Shown: one piece after another, positions 43,796 to 56,345 of the stretch | How positions within the stretch are numbered: position 1 is the stretch's first letter | Layout of the letters: each line of letters opens with the position of its first letter | DNA from: Gordionus sp. m RMFG-2023 | Taxonomy: Eukaryota; Nematomorpha; Gordioida; Chordodea; Parachordodidae | Length of the DNA: 64,000 nucleotides | NCBI RefSeq assembly: GCF_954871325.1 | Contig: NC_088775.1 | Coordinates: forward strand, 58,071,561-58,135,560 | Direction: 5' to 3' | The notes under the pieces: model-generated | Databases searched by the model: none | Told to the model about the DNA's origin: nothing | The model's input: the letters and a program-made list of their open reading frames with translations, nothing else | Position numbers and translations under genes: made by a program

Positions 43796-46010
43796 ATGAA
43801 TGTGATAAATAAATGTAATTAAATATATATTTAATATGAGATAGGAATAAATATTAACAAATATAAATTAATATAAACAATAATATTTTTGAAAAATATA
43901 TCCGGCATCTGCATTTTTGGGCTTTTTTTAAGGGGGGGGGGATTTGTCCTCCCTGTCTCCTCCCCCCGCTGCGTACGCCCCTGATTATATCTAAATCCTC
44001 GTTAAAATAATTCAAAATAAGTTTATCTACCATTCTTATTTTAAGCATTTCAAAACTTGCATCTTGTTCTTTTTCTCATTCAAATTATATATTTTTCTTT
44101 ATCTCACAAAATTTGGTATAAATCGATGATAATAATTTGTAGCTCCAAAACCTTGTAATTTCATTAGTACTCGGTGCTCTCATTATATATTCTATGAAAT
44201 GGGATAAATTACATCTCCTTTTATTACATGTCCTAAGTACTTTACTTCCTATAAATACTTTTTTCATATTAGCTCTCAGACCATTTTCTAAAATAATGTC
44301 TAACACTTTAATTAATCTCGCGTTATGTTCTTGTTCTGTTCAACCAGATATCAAAACATCATTTAAATAATACATGATACCACTTAATCCTTGGAACATA
44401 GCAGCCATCGTTCTTTGAAATATTGTAGCCGATACTTAAAAACTTAGCGTCAATCGGCAGACTGCAAACAAATCTCTATGCGTCGTAATCGTTAATATTT
44501 TACTTGCTTCTTCAATTACCTTAATTTGTAAATAGGTATTTGAAAAGTCTATTTTCGAAAAAATGTTGCTCCTTTTAAATTAGCCAATAATTGCGATACC
44601 ATATAGTCTATGCATAGTCTTAAACTGTTATATCCTGTTTTCTTATGGGGGACCTGCCCATACACTATGAACAATTGGTCTTATTATACCTTCTTTAAAC
44701 CTATTTCCTCTATCTAAGAAAACGGTAATCTTCTAATGTCACAAAATTTAGGCCGGTAATTTTCCTCTTATTGTATATCTACCTCACATTTTTAGCGCAC
44801 CTAATGCATCTTTAAAAACCTTATTGTATTTATTCAATATATTCTTTATTACCTTTCTGAAATTATCCTCAACAACATCAATTTCTACCTTATTCCTTGT
44901 TTGACTTCGACTGATTGGTCTTATATCTCTTGATACCTTATTTTATTCTATGTTACTTCTATATCTAATCAAAAATTCTGGTGTTCAATTTCTCAGTTTA
45001 TCAAGAACTAAATCCTGTTTAACTCCTAAACTACGTAACTCAGTCTTATCATAATTCTCGCTTTGTATTATTTCTTCAGTTACATTGTTGTTCCCACGGA
45101 CGTTTTCAAACAAATACCAATTATAATCAGGACCTATATTCTTATTGTCATTCCAACATAAGATAGACTCAATCTTTAATGTTGTAATCCATATCGTTAT
45201 CTCCTTATTCATATCTACCAATTCAATCACATATAAACCTAAAATCCTAACAATACTACCATCTAATTGTCTAGCTCTGATTATTATTGCTATGAAATTT
45301 TCTTCTGGAAAACATTTATTAAAATCTTTTACACTCATTAATCTAATCTTGGCTCTTATATTTAATAAAAAGAATGTTTCACTTTCATCTATTCTTATCT
45401 TAATCCTCTGGTATTTACTTCACTCTATCATCTTTTCTACATATATTTTCTTTTTCAATTTCTCTTCCGTTAATTTTCCATAATTAAAATTATCTTTATT
45501 TACATATTTTAAAACAATTATATCTGTTTCATTTACACCCAAATTATAATTAAAAAAATCAGACACTATTAATTTTATCATTTATAACATTATTCTTAAT
45601 CTCATTTAGTCATTTATTATATTTCTCTTATGAATGCCCTGTCCGTATTTAGAACATCTCAAACTAATGTCAAAAAACCCTTTCCAATAATTATCTACGT
45701 GTTCATTATGTCCATATTTCGCTCACTTAAGCTGCCTTGTTAACTCGCATTGTGGCGACATGTGTCCTTGCTGACCACAACTAAAACAAATAATTGGTAG
45801 GTAATTGTTTAACTGTGTCGTCTTATTTTTTCTTATAATACTCTTAATCTGTTCTACTTCTCTATTTTCAATCCTTATATACGTTATTTCTTCTTAAACA
45901 ATTACTTCTTTTAAACACAAAAATAATGAAACTGATCTTTTCTTTTTTTCAATTTAAAACCTACAAATAAATATTCAAATTTTTCTTTCATCACTACTAC
46001 CAACAGAAAT

Positions 46011-46735
46011 AAACTCGGATATCAAATTTAATTCAAATATTATTATTTTTAATATTAAAAATTTTTTAAATAAAATTATATCTAAACGCATAGAGAAAAT
46101 TCCTAAAAATAGATACATATACATTTAAAATAGTATTGACATCCCGATACTTATATAAAAATTATATCTATACCCATAGAAAAAATTCCTAAAAATAGAT
46201 ACGTATACATTTAAAATAATATTGACATCCCGATACTTATATTAAAATTATATCTATATACATATACCATATTTTTATAACTAGATGTATAATATATACT
46301 TTTATATTAATATTTTTTAGTAATTATGTACTCGTTTGTAAAATAATTATTTAAGGGATTGTGATTATTTAATAAAGACTTACAAAATATGATGAAAACT
46401 GCAATTTTTTATTAAATTATTTTAGGCAAAAATTAGCTAGAAAGACATAAATGCGTATTTACAATAGAGAGTAAAAAGAGTCAATTAAGAATTGATAGCC
46501 TTTACTGATTTCAAAAAACTCAAAGGTTGTGTCAAATTAAAATAAGAGTGTACAAAGGTGCTTACCATGTTTTGTGGACGTGATTTGAGATTATTTGTTG
46601 CAATTCATGGGGAAGGCTTTGTTGATTGTTGCCAATATTTTGCCAAAATTGGATGATATATGGAAATATTGATGTTAAAGCATCATTCCAAATCCCACAA
46701 AAATTTCTAAAAATTTAATAGATACTGCTGATGGT
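46011..46735. other. AT-rich DNA between the gypsy fossil and the next hAT
   Basis: Apart from the tandem repeat at 46073-46258, nothing is recognised. Confidence 0.4.
46073..46258. repeat. Two-copy tandem repeat, about 87 bp
   Basis: ATTATATCTAAACGCATAGA, TTCCTAAAAATAGATACATA and TTGACATCCCGATACTTATA recur about 87 bp later with few differences. Confidence 0.8.
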
Positions 46736-49476
46736 CAGGGGCGGACTGGCCATAAGACCAGGTGGGCATTTTGCCCACGAGGCCGCGTTAAATGTCGATT
46801 TTTGAGGCCGATCAGAGGAAAATATCAAAAAAGAGGCTGATTAGAAAAAAAAATATTATTATGTTCACATTATTTACTATTATCATTTATTTATTTTTAA
46901 TGATATCTCTATGATTTGAATATCACATTCCTTGACAATTGTCATGTCGTTTACTATAATTTAATGCATAAAATACCAGTAACGTCGCTTGACGTTATAC
47001 ATCATTACCTCGTTTTTTTCTTTGCTTTTTTCAAATGAAGTAAAAACGCTTCCGTTTGAGTAGAGTGAAAGCTAAGTTTTGATTAATTCATTATATTACA
47101 TTTTTATACATTGATTTATTGGAGAATAAATATAGCCAACATTTCTTGTTCTTAATTCATTGAAATCAAATAAAATCCAGGTCGGTGAATCAGATTAAAG
47201 GATGGATGCTTGGGTGAAACAGAATAATTCATCTGGCCAAAATAAGTTGAGAAAGCTGCAAAAAATTTCTCGATCTAGAAAAGGCCTTCGATAGAATCCC
47301 GGAAAACTTATCTGGTGGGCGCTACGCCACAAAAGGTTCCCGAAAAATATATAAGAATAATACAGGATATGTATATGGGCTACAACAATGGTCCGTAGCA
47401 CAACAGGTACTTCAGCAGGCTTCACAATAGCCGAAGGAATTCATCAAGGATCGGCTCTCAGCCCACTTCTCTTCATTACAGTAATAGATGTATTAGCACA
47501 ATCTATACCTCAAACAGTCCCGTGGAATATGATATTTGCAGATGATATTGTGATACTTGCCGAATCCAAGGATGAAATGAAAGAAAGATTAGTGAATTAG
47601 ATAAATATCCTAAAAAAGCACGGACTAAAAGTAAATAGAGAAATGACAGAATATATGGTGATAGGAGGAGATGAAACAGAGAGTATTGATATAAATGAAT
47701 GGCAGATATCGGCAATTGAAAGCTGCAAATATTTGGACTCCACTATACAAACAAACGGCAAAAAGAGATAAAGAGTAAAATTAATCATGGGTGGTTAAAA
47801 GTGCTATTTGACAAAAGAATCCCACACAAATTAAAGGGAAAAATTTACAGTTCCATAATACAACTAACTATTCTATATAGTTTGGAAACATGGCCAACCA
47901 AGGAATCAGACGAGAGAAGTCTACAAACTATGGAGATGAGAATGTTGAGGATGATTGCTGGGGTAACAAGAAAGGATAAAGTGCGCAGTACAAGAATACT
48001 AAGTAGTTTAAAGGTAGACTAAGTTAATGGTAAACAGACTTAGGTGGTATGGGCACACAATAGAAGGCCTATGAACTACATAGGAAATAAGGTTGAGAGC
48101 TTGGAAGTGATGAGCAAACGTAAAAGAGGAAGGCCAAAACTTCAATGGGCCATAAAGTTAGAGCCAATATAAAGAAGTATAAATTAGATATAAGAGATTG
48201 TATGAATAACATAAAGTGGAGAGAGATGTTGAAGGAGCTTACCACCAGAAAAGGTGAAAGCTAAAGAGAAAAAAAAGAAAAAAGAATGAAATTATGCCAG
48301 GCTCTAAAGGAAGGGGATGCCAGAAAAATAATTTAATGATATACCCCCTTTTAAAATGTTTAACTATTTAAAATTTAGATTGCAAATCTTATATTGCTGA
48401 GGATATTCAGCAGATAGAATAATTTTTAATTTCCTCTTAAAATGTGTGGAAAATCCTATGAGATTGGGAAGTATGATTTCAGGATTTCTATCTTGATGAA
48501 ATAAATTGTAAAGATATATATATTGCGTGTTAAATTAAGTAACGAATAATGTTCATTTGCCAGTTTATTCAAAGATATGGTAGCAGAATAAATGAAATGG
48601 AAGATGATCGTATGAACAAGTGAGGAGTCAAATGAAGAAGAAGGAATATTACAATATCATAATAACTCAGAGTGTGATAATAAGTGTAACAAATGTTGAA
48701 TATGCGCGTATGAAATTTTTAAAAGATGCAATATGCATACAAGTGACACTAATTTATTGGCATATGAATACATTTTAACTTTGTCATTTACGCAAATTAT
48801 TTGCGAGAAAACATTTAGTAAATTAAAAATTACTAAAATAAGCTGAGATCTAATATTGACCAAGAAAAATTAGAAGCGTTTTTAATGATGTCAGTTGAAT
48901 GAGAACCATTGGCGCAGATTGAAATAGAAGATATTCCTGTATATTTGCGTAAAGGTTCAAAATTAATGAGAGATTTATTAACGTAAAAATTATATATTTC
49001 CTTAATTCTTTTATTTGAATTTTATTAATATCTATTTACAATATGATCGATGCCTGATTTTATAAGTGCAGCAATTTTATACGCTGTAATATTGTATAAC
49101 TGCAATAATTATATGTGTAAAATTAATAGATTTGATATATTAAGTATGTATTTTTATATTTAACAGATGTATGATTTGATTTTATAGTGCAATATCGTTA
49201 TAAATTTAATATAAAAAAATATATATGTGCAATGAATATTATTTTATATTGGTAGTGAATATGATTTTAGATGTGCATTTTTTAAAAATAAATTATAAAT
49301 ACTATTCTTTTTTTTACTAAAAATGTAAATCTTTTGAACTTATTTTCAAAAATAAGAAGTAATAAAAATCATGTAAATCGAAGAAGCCATATAAGGGATG
49401 GGGGCGAAGCCCCCATATAAATGAGGCCGCTATAAAAAAATGCCCACGAGGCCGTAGCGTCGCCAGTCCGCCCCTA
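46736..49476 (+). mobile_element. hAT element (ZMYM/DUF4371-like) carrying a LINE insertion
   Basis: The termini CAGGGGCGGACTGGC and GCCAGTCCGCCCCTA are inverted repeats, with a second inverted module GCCCACGAGGCC at both ends (46770s and 49440s). A transposase start at about 47203 reads MDAWVKQNNSSGQNK, like the basic start of ZMYM/KIAA1586-type hAT proteins. A LINE interrupts it after about 20 codons. The C-terminal part resumes by about 48780-48960 with FTQIICEKTFSKLKI-like and NIDQEKLEAFLMMSVE-like sequence, the hAT dimerisation region (kLk.ik..lRs.m.qerLe.l.lms.e). Stops show that it is dead. Flanking 8-mers (CTGATGGT and ATCATATA) do not match, so no target duplication is visible. Confidence 0.8.
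47260..48300 (+). mobile_element. 5'-truncated RTE-clade LINE inside a hAT
   Basis: The + strand begins within reverse transcriptase at LEKAFDRI and continues with GIHQGSALSPLLFI and TVIDVLAQSIPQTVPWNMI, FADDIVILAES (catalytic block intact), then LFDKRIPHKLKGKIYSS and ETWPTKES with LQTMEMRMLRMI, ending in an A-rich tail near 48265-48290. It is the same family as 32440-35360, sharing nearly all these stretches, but here the first half (endonuclease) is missing, as usual for 5'-truncated insertions. Frame breaks make it inactive. Its position inside the hAT transposase shows that it arrived after that hAT. Confidence 0.85.
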
Positions 49477-49884
49477 ATCATATATAAATGAAAACTTTTT
49501 CCAGACCTAAGATTATTGGCATTTTCCCTTACTTTATATTCATTATTCTTAATCTTTTCCCCAATTTTTTTTAATTTGGCATCCATTGAAATAATTTTTT
49601 TAATACGAAAATATGAGGTTATTTAATTAAATAGATAAGTAAAATATATTTTGTTTAACTTGATAGAATATGATGAAAATAAAATATGTAATAATATCGT
49701 TAACTATGCAATTCAATGTATTAAAATATAATCATATAAAATAGTTTGGTATATGGTTTTTATGTAAACTATAAAATAATATTTGAAAATGACATGTTAT
49801 TCTGATTGAAATTTTATGGATAAAATGTGATAAATAGAAAATGATATGCTTTTATAATTGACATGCATTATAATGATTATTTAG

Positions 49885-50025
49885 GATATTAATATTATTT
49901 TCGGGTCGGGTTCGGGTCGGACAGCCCTTACAACCCGACCCGAGCCCGAAAAACATTTTTTAAATATCCGAATCTAACCCGAGCCCGAGACTTGGGTCGG
50001 GCCGATTTTGCAGTTCTCAATAATA
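49885..50025. repeat. Diverged GC/AT repeat (CGGGTCGGG type)
   Basis: TCGGGTCGGGTTCGGGTCGG, CAACCCGACCCGAGCCCG and GGGTCGGGCCGATTTTGCAG, ending TTCTC. The TTTGCAG..CTC end matches the MITE family typed at 27403-27774, while the GGGTCGGG units differ. The left end is not resolved. Confidence 0.5.
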
Positions 50026-50382
50026 CACTATTTTAAAATTTAAAAAAATCCTTTTCTTTTTGATATTTATGATGATCCATTTAAAAGAATTGCTCGTTCT
50101 TTGAGTTTGAATATATTATTCTTCAACTTAATTTATAAAATTTTGTCATTCATTTAATGGCCGTCAAACCATTAATAAAGAAATGATTTAAAATAATCTT
50201 CTCATATTTTTTATATATTTATAAGAATTAAATAAAAGCTCTGGTATATTTTTATAATAATAAAATAAAAAACGAAATATAGAATAAAAATAGAATATAA
50301 TATTTTTAAAAAAGAAGTAAAATAAGTATATAGTTGTTAATAAAATGGTATGCTAGAGTATAAGCTTGATCCACTTGAACAG

Positions 50383-51560
50383 GGCTCGAAACCGATCGCA
50401 TTTGACTAAATCTCGCATTTGCTGCAAAAGTTTGGCCTTAAAAAATTGGAGCAGAGGAATGAGATAAAATGAGAACAATCTCCTTTTTATATTGCTAAAT
50501 CTTTAATATCTAATAATAATTTTGGTAAGCGAATTAAAAATTTACTTCTGATTTAGTTTTTAACATATACTTGCATTTTATAGTCCAACATATAAAAATC
50601 GTGCATTCTAAAAATATGTCCCATTTCACATATCAAATATAGATCCCAATAAAATTTCTAAATGATATAAAATTAATTCTATAATAAACTATTAAAAATT
50701 TACTTAAATCAGTTTTAAAGGCTTGGAAAGAAAGGAATTTTCTATGAAGTTGTGTTTATGGTTAAACACTCCTCCAAAGTTGGTAACAATTTTCGCATTA
50801 ATGGTGAACATTTGCGCAAATAATCAATCGATTTCTTACAATGATTTTCTTCCTACTGAAACTGACATCATTAAAAAGGCTTCTATATAATCCTGCCTAA
50901 TATTTGCTCGACGCCTACTTTTAATTTGTTGTTCATTCACAAAACTCAATTGTGAAAAAGATAAAGCGAGTAGATATTCGTATATTATATATAAGTTGGT
51001 ATATGCAGATATATGCATATTATATCGCATCTCATATATACATATCAAACCTTGCTTGCATTTTTTATTGGATTTGGTTAAAGCACCATTGCAACTTTCT
51101 TTCATAGAATTTTGAATAAATTCTCAGTTTCAGGTTCTGATGTTTAATCACTATATCGTCTGTAATCTTCTTCAAGCCAATAATTAGATTGTTATTAATT
51201 CCTAAATAATGAAATAGTTTATATCACAGCGTATTATTATCTACCTTAGCTAACGAAGATATTCTTTTTAAAGCCTCTTTAGTTATACGTTCCCTATTAA
51301 TTTCTTCAAAATTTCTATGATAGAAATATTGAGCAGCACTTATAAGATGTTGATTTTTCTAAAATCTTTTTGTAAAACTAGTTACAATCTGATCGATGAT
51401 ATCATGAAATACTTCAATTCTGTAAATTTGAAGTTAGGCATTTGGACGCTCATCTGAACATTCCTCAAAACACATCTTCTTTTTGCGACTGATTTCAGTT
51501 TCCATGCATATGTTTCGGCTATCATCAAATCGGGAAATTTTTATTGATAGATAATGTCAT
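50383..51560 (-). mobile_element. hAT transposase remnant
   Basis: The minus-strand frame at 50836-51105 contains LALSFSQLSFVNEQQIKSRR and then ANIRQDYIEAFLMMSVSVG, the hAT C-terminal motif (...FS.Lk.ik.rlRsni.qe.leal..MsvE). Upstream, near 51340-51460, YRIEVFHDIIDQIVTSFTKR matches the preceding y.revf..ilD.l...l..RF segment of DUF4371-type hAT transposases. A possible terminus CAGGGCTCGAAACCG lies at 50383 beyond the 3' end of the coding remnant. No partner end was found on the right. Confidence 0.7.
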
Positions 51561-51834
51561 ATTTGTAGCTTTCATATTTGAGAGGAAATTTATAGAATTT
51601 AAAAATTTTTGATTCTTCGATTATTTTTCAGGTGGTTAAAATAGGTTTCTTATTTGCAAATATCTTGATTAAAACCCTTATTTTAAAAAATTTCAAAAAA
51701 ATTTGTGTCTTTAGTTATTAAGGATATCTACATATTTTTTCCTTTATATTTAATGATCTATATCAGATAAAATGTTAATGTTATGTTTGAATGAAAAGAT
51801 TATTAATAATCAATAAATAATAAGTAAAAGGTTG

Positions 51835-51925
51835 GATGGATAGATAATGCCTTAAAGTTCCCAATCTCCCTAAATGCCTTAAAGTTACCAATCTCCCTAA
51901 ATGCCTCAAAGTTCCCCTAGCACAG
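51835..51925. repeat. Three-copy short tandem repeat, about 30 bp
   Basis: AATGCCTTAAAGTTCCCAAT followed by CTCCCTA is repeated three times with single changes. Confidence 0.85.
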
Positions 51926-52309
51926 GAAAATTCTTAAAACATTTACATTGGGCTATGTTAAAAGAATTTAACAAATATAGTTCATTCTAGGTAGGGAGAG
52001 GGGGTTACAAATTTCTAAAAAAATAATCCAACCAACCAGTATTTTAAATGGGACAGAGGAATGTTTTCAGGGCTAGAATAGAGTAATTTCAATTTTAACT
52101 TAAAATAAATGTTTTGCAAAATTAAAAATATTTTATTTTTATGGCAAAATTAAAATGAATTTAAAAGAAACTTTATTTTTATATTAGAAATAATATTAAA
52201 ATGGGGTTTGGTTTTGTTTGTGTTGTTTATTATTTTCATTTCGGTCCTTCCTATTAAATATTTATATATTTGCCGGGTTAAATCAGGCAATGTGTAATTT
52301 TTGTAATAT

Positions 52310-53150
52310 TATATTATTAATAATTTTTTAAGATTAATATTATATTTTAATTTGTTACAATATATTTTTTGATTGATATTTTTTTTTTAAATATATTTTT
52401 ACAATATATTTTTTGATTGATATTTTTTTTTAATATATATTTTTTGTTAATATATATTTTTATCGCTAATTTTTTTTATTTTTTGTGTTATATGTTTTAA
52501 ATATATTTTGAAAAATATATATTTTTTTTCTTGATATTTGATCGTTAATTTTTTTTATTTTTTGTGTTATATGTTTTTTAATAAATTTTTTTAAATATAT
52601 ATTTTTGATTGATATTTTTTTTTGTGTTATATGATTTTTTTAATAAATTTTTTTAAATATATTTTGAAAAATATATTTTTTTTTTCTTGATATTTGAATC
52701 GTTAATTTTTTTTATTTTTGTGTTATATGTTTTTTTAATCAATTTTTTTAAATATATATTTTTGATTAATATTTTTTTTTTGTGTTATATGATTTTTTTA
52801 ATAAATTTTTTTAAATATATTTTTTTTTATATTTTTTATTTTTTGTTTTTATATGATTTTTTTTAATAAATTTTTTTAAATATAATTTTTTGATTGATAT
52901 TTTTTTGATTGATATTTTTTTTAATATATATATTTTTTTTAAATTTATATTTGATATATCTTTTGATAGCTAATTTTTTTTAATTTTTGTGTTATATGAT
53001 TTTTTTAATATATTTTTTTGATTGAAATTTTTTAATATATTTTTTTAAATATATTTTTTTGATTGATATTTTTTAATATATATTTTTAAAATGATTAATA
53101 TATATTTATATTTTACGTAATTTTATCTATTATATATCTTTTGATAGATC
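52310..53150. repeat. T-rich degenerate satellite
   Basis: About 840 bp made almost only of T and A, with recurring modules TTTTTTGATTGATATTTTTT, TTGTGTTATATGATTTTTTT and AATAAATTTTTTTAAATATA in irregular order. No coding potential. It abuts the ordered satellite that follows. Confidence 0.8.
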
Positions 53151-53159
53151 ATTTTTTAG

Positions 53160-54895
53160 GTAATAGTGATAAATGTCATAATCGTTATTTTTAAACTTTT
53201 TTAAGTTTTTTTAAAGCAAAATAAAAATATGTTTTGTAAATATGTTAAATTAATATTTCAGTGAAAGTGTACTATAGAAAAGTGACAATTGTCATAATCG
53301 TTATTTTTAAACTTTTTTGAGTTTTTTTAAAGTAAATGGGTAAAAATATGTTTTGTAAACATGTTAAATTAATATTTCAGTGAAAGTGTACTATGGAAAG
53401 ATGACAATTGTTATAATCGTTATTTTTGAACTTTTTAAAGTTTTTTTTATGTAAATGGGTAAAAATATGTTTTGTAAACATGTTAAATTAATATTTCAGT
53501 GTAAGTGTATTATAGAACGACAATTGTCATAATCGTTATTTTTGAACTTTTTTAAGTTTTTTTAAAGTAAATTGGTAAAAATTTGTTTTGTAAACATGTT
53601 AAATTAATATTTCAGTGAAAGTGTACTATGAAAAGATGATAATTGTCATAATCGTTATTTTTGAACTTTTTTAAGTTTTTTTAAGTAAATGGGTAAAAAT
53701 ATGTTTTGTAAACATGTTAAATTAATATTTCAATGAAAGTGTATTATAGAAAAGTGTCAATTGTGTTGATCTTTATTTTTGAACTTTTTTGAGTTTTTTT
53801 AAGGTAAATAGGTAAAAATATGTTTTGTAAACATGTTAAATTAATATTTCAGTGAAAGTGTACTATGGAAAAGTGACAATTGTCATTATGATTATTTTTG
53901 AACTTTTTTTAAAGTAAATGGGTAAAAATATGTTTTGTAAACATGTTAAATTAATATTTCAGTGAAAGTGCAATATGGAAAAGTGACAATTGTCATAATC
54001 GTTATTTTTGAACTTTTTTGAGATTTTTTAAAGTAAATGGGTAAAAATATGTTTTGTAAACATGTTAAATTAATATTTCAGTGTAAGTGTATTATAGAAA
54101 AGTGACAATTGTCATAATCGTTTATTTTGAACTTTTTTAAGTTTTTTTAAAGTAAATGGGTAAAAATATGTTTTGTAAATAGGTTAAATTAATATTTCAG
54201 TGAAAGTGTACTATGGAAATGTGACAATTGTCATAATCGTTTTTTTAGACTTTTTTTAAAGTAAATGGGTTAAAATATGTTTTGTAAACATGTTAAATTA
54301 ATATTTCAGTGAAAGTGTATTATAGAAAAGTGACAATTGTCATTATCGTTATTTTTGAACTTTTTTTAAAGTAAATGGGTAAAAATATGTTTTGTAAACA
54401 TGTTAAATTAATATTTCAGTGAAAGTGCAATATGGAAAAGTGACAATTGTCATAATCGTTATTTTTGAACTTTTTAAAGTATTTTTTAAAGTAAATGGGT
54501 AAAAATATGTTTTGTAAACATGTTAAATTAATATTTCAGTGAAAGTGTACTGTGGGAAAGTGACAATTGTCATAATCGTTATTTTTGAACTTTTTTGAGA
54601 TTTTTTAAAGTAAATGGGTAAAAATATGTTTTGTAAACATGTTAAATTAATATTTCAGTGTAAGTGTATTATAGAAAAGTGACAATTGTCATAATCGTTT
54701 ATTTCGAACTTTTTTAAAGTAAATGGGTTAAAATATGTTTTGTAAACATGTTAAATTAATATTTCAGTGAAAGTGTATTATAGAAAAGTGACAATTGTCA
54801 TAATCGTTATTTTATAACTTTTTTGAGATTTTTTAAAGTAAATGGGTAAAAATATGTTTTGTAAACATGTTAAATTAATATTTCAGTGTAAGTGA
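53160..54895. repeat. 119-bp satellite, about 15 copies
   Basis: The module TTAAATTAATATTTCAGTG occurs 15 times between about 53247 and 54890. Full units are 119 bp; several are shortened to about 110-117 bp by losses in the T-rich part. Each unit contains TGACAATTGTCA, a perfect 12-bp palindrome in most copies, then ATAATCGTTATTTTTGAAC, a T/A run, AAAGTAAATGGGTAAAAATA and TGTTTTGTAAACATGTT. Copies are highly alike, so the array was homogenised recently. A partial unit starts it and a hAT-like terminus follows directly. Confidence 0.93.
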
Positions 54896-55035
54896 GATTT
54901 TATACCAATTTTTTTTAAAAAAATATCTTTTTTCTTATTAAGGCCCAAGATTATTTCCTAATGGCCCCCCAAATTTTTAAAATCTCGAGGCCCCCATGGG
55001 ACATTTTCGTATTAGGCCCACCCAGTCAGCCCCTG
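54896..55035. mobile_element. hAT-like terminus directly beside the satellite
   Basis: The end reads AGTCAGCCCCTG, the complement of CAGGGGCTGACTGGGTGGGC. It is related to the terminus CAGGGGCGGACTGGCC of the element at 46736-49476 and, like it, is followed inward by GGCC-rich modules (GGCCCACC, GGGGGCC..CTCGAG). The matching left end was not found, so the satellites may be the interior of a larger element or an array captured next to its end. Confidence 0.6.
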
Positions 55036-55639
55036 TTTACAATATCTTGTTTTCTTTATTTTTGTAAATTTTAATAAAATATGGATATAAATCTAGGCAA
55101 CCTAAATTTTAAATAGGGCCTCCGAATTATTCTAGCCATAACCCAATAAAAGTCTAAACATAGCTCTGATTGGAAAAATTTTTCCCTCATTTTATAAGTA
55201 ATATTTCGATTTGCAGATGTAGAAATAATAAGTCCAGATATGACTTTTTTAATTTTTAACTGTGGAACATTAAAAAATTAAATTTTAAAGTAGTTTAAAA
55301 TTTTATGATAGTGGGGTCAATATTAGGGGGGGGGGAATAGACTCCAAAATTTGATCTTTAATGTAAACAACATAACTTTTTCATGCTTTGTTATAACCAA
55401 ACTAGATTAACGATTCTGTAAATTTTCTAACAATTATTTTTCTTTTTATAAAATTTATAATTTTTTCTCAGCTTTAACATTAAGATGAGAAATATTAAAA
55501 GAAAATCTAACCCTTTATGATTTTCGACTAATATTTTTTAAAATTATTTTGGCCAAAATAAAATATGACATGACAATATATAAATAATTAATTAATTTTT
55601 TTGATAGAATATATTTTGAATTGAAAATGAAATCAAACA
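55036..55639. other. AT-rich DNA with one G-run
   Basis: A G-run at about 55326-55335 resembles those beside hAT termini, but no termini are visible. Nothing else is recognised. Confidence 0.4.
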
Positions 55640-56345
55640 GTCGGAAATTTCTCGTCCCATCGAAATTTGCCTGTTATTGTAAACTTATCTAAAGCGAAAA
55701 ATTTTCCCTACGCACCCCTCTCTAGAGGGCCAGTACCCGACTGGGCTTGGGCCTTATTCTATTTAAAATTATCGGGTTCGGGCCGGGCCGGTTTGGGTCG
55801 GTCCTTGGAAATTTATCTTAATTTATCAATATTATATTAAATTTTTTAAGTAATATAAAAAATTTTGATTTTATTTATTGAAACTAAACGCCATAATATG
55901 TCTTTTATTTTGAGTAATTATAAAAATTAATTTCTATATTTAAATAAATTCTGGCCGGGCCGGGTCGGCAAAACTTTTTAAAAAATTTGGGGTTCGGGCC
56001 AGGCCGGCAAAAATATTTAAAAAAAATTACGGCCGGGCCGGACTTGAAAAATTAGGCCCGATGCAGATCACTACCCCTCTCCACACACCCCTACTTCCAG
56101 CCACTTCCCTTAAAATATATATACAATTTATCACTATAAATTATAATTTGAAATACAAATATATAAAAGTTAATAATTTTTTAAAATATTCGCCAATAAT
56201 TCAAATATTTTCGAAAAGAGCATTTTAATAATAAAAAAAGCGAACCCAATTATTTTCATAAAAATGTAGTATAACCAAGTGTGGTCCTAAAGACTTCCGG
56301 TAGAATTTATGGCGAAAAAAAACTGTCTAACCTTGAATTCACAAA
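55640..56345. mobile_element. Copy related to the 26619 MITE, with a second MITE inside
   Basis: CCCATCGAAATTTGCCTGTT and AAAATTTTCCCTACGCACCC match 26650-26715. The right part, ending near TTCACAAAACCCGAATTCGC (56337), matches the right end of 26619-26998. The target-site-duplicated MITE 55723-56073 interrupts it. Outer ends are degraded. Confidence 0.55.
55723..56073. mobile_element. 351-bp GC/AT-alternating hAT MITE with perfect duplication
   Basis: Begins TAGAGGGCCAGTACCCG and ends ATGCAGATCACTA. The 8-bp duplication CCCCTCTC (55715-55722 and 56074-56081) is exact. Internal blocks GGGCCGGGCCGG alternate with A/T tracts. It is the second clean copy of the family typed at 27403-27774, in inverted orientation, nested in another MITE. 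Confidence 0.88.

Larger units (their letters stand above)
41449..43983. mobile_element. hAT element, CAGGCGCGTACGCAG family, copy 2, internally inverted
   Basis: Left terminus CAGGCGCGTACGCAG; right terminus CTGCGTACGCCCCTG. The target duplication is ATTACATC (41441-41448) and ATTATATC (43984-43991), 7 of 8. Both subterminal regions match copy 1 (24302-26119) in the same orientation, including the nested MITE. The middle (about 42640-43534) is the reverse complement of the middle of copy 1 and is bordered on both sides by piggyBac-like sequence. Transposase remnants therefore appear on the + strand here (42865-43053, WLERNIYSEARKIIGF). It is inserted in the gypsy fossil, so it is younger than that element. 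Confidence 0.88.
39615..46010 (-). mobile_element. Ty3/gypsy LTR-retrotransposon fossil split by a hAT
   Basis: Minus-strand order from right to left: a gag-type zinc knuckle near 45740-45790 (CFSCGQQGHMSPQC, a CX2CX4HX4C motif), a protease-region frame at 44985-45338, reverse transcriptase (about 44.0-44.75 kb), RNase H (41179-41445, with VSNEGIGGVLLQ and LLYTDHKQLIY), and integrase with its C-terminal region (about 39.8-40.9 kb). Similar sequence at 39615-39775 and 45905-46005 (TTTAAACACAAAAATAAT, TTTCAATTTAAAACCTAC, ATTTTTCTTTC) marks the remains of the LTRs. The element is old, with many breaks. A 2.5-kb hAT is inserted between reverse transcriptase and RNase H. Confidence 0.82.

Noticed and set aside
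53160-54895. CRISPR-like array
   Set aside because: Units are 119 bp and repeated throughout with no unique spacers, in an animal genome. It is a satellite.
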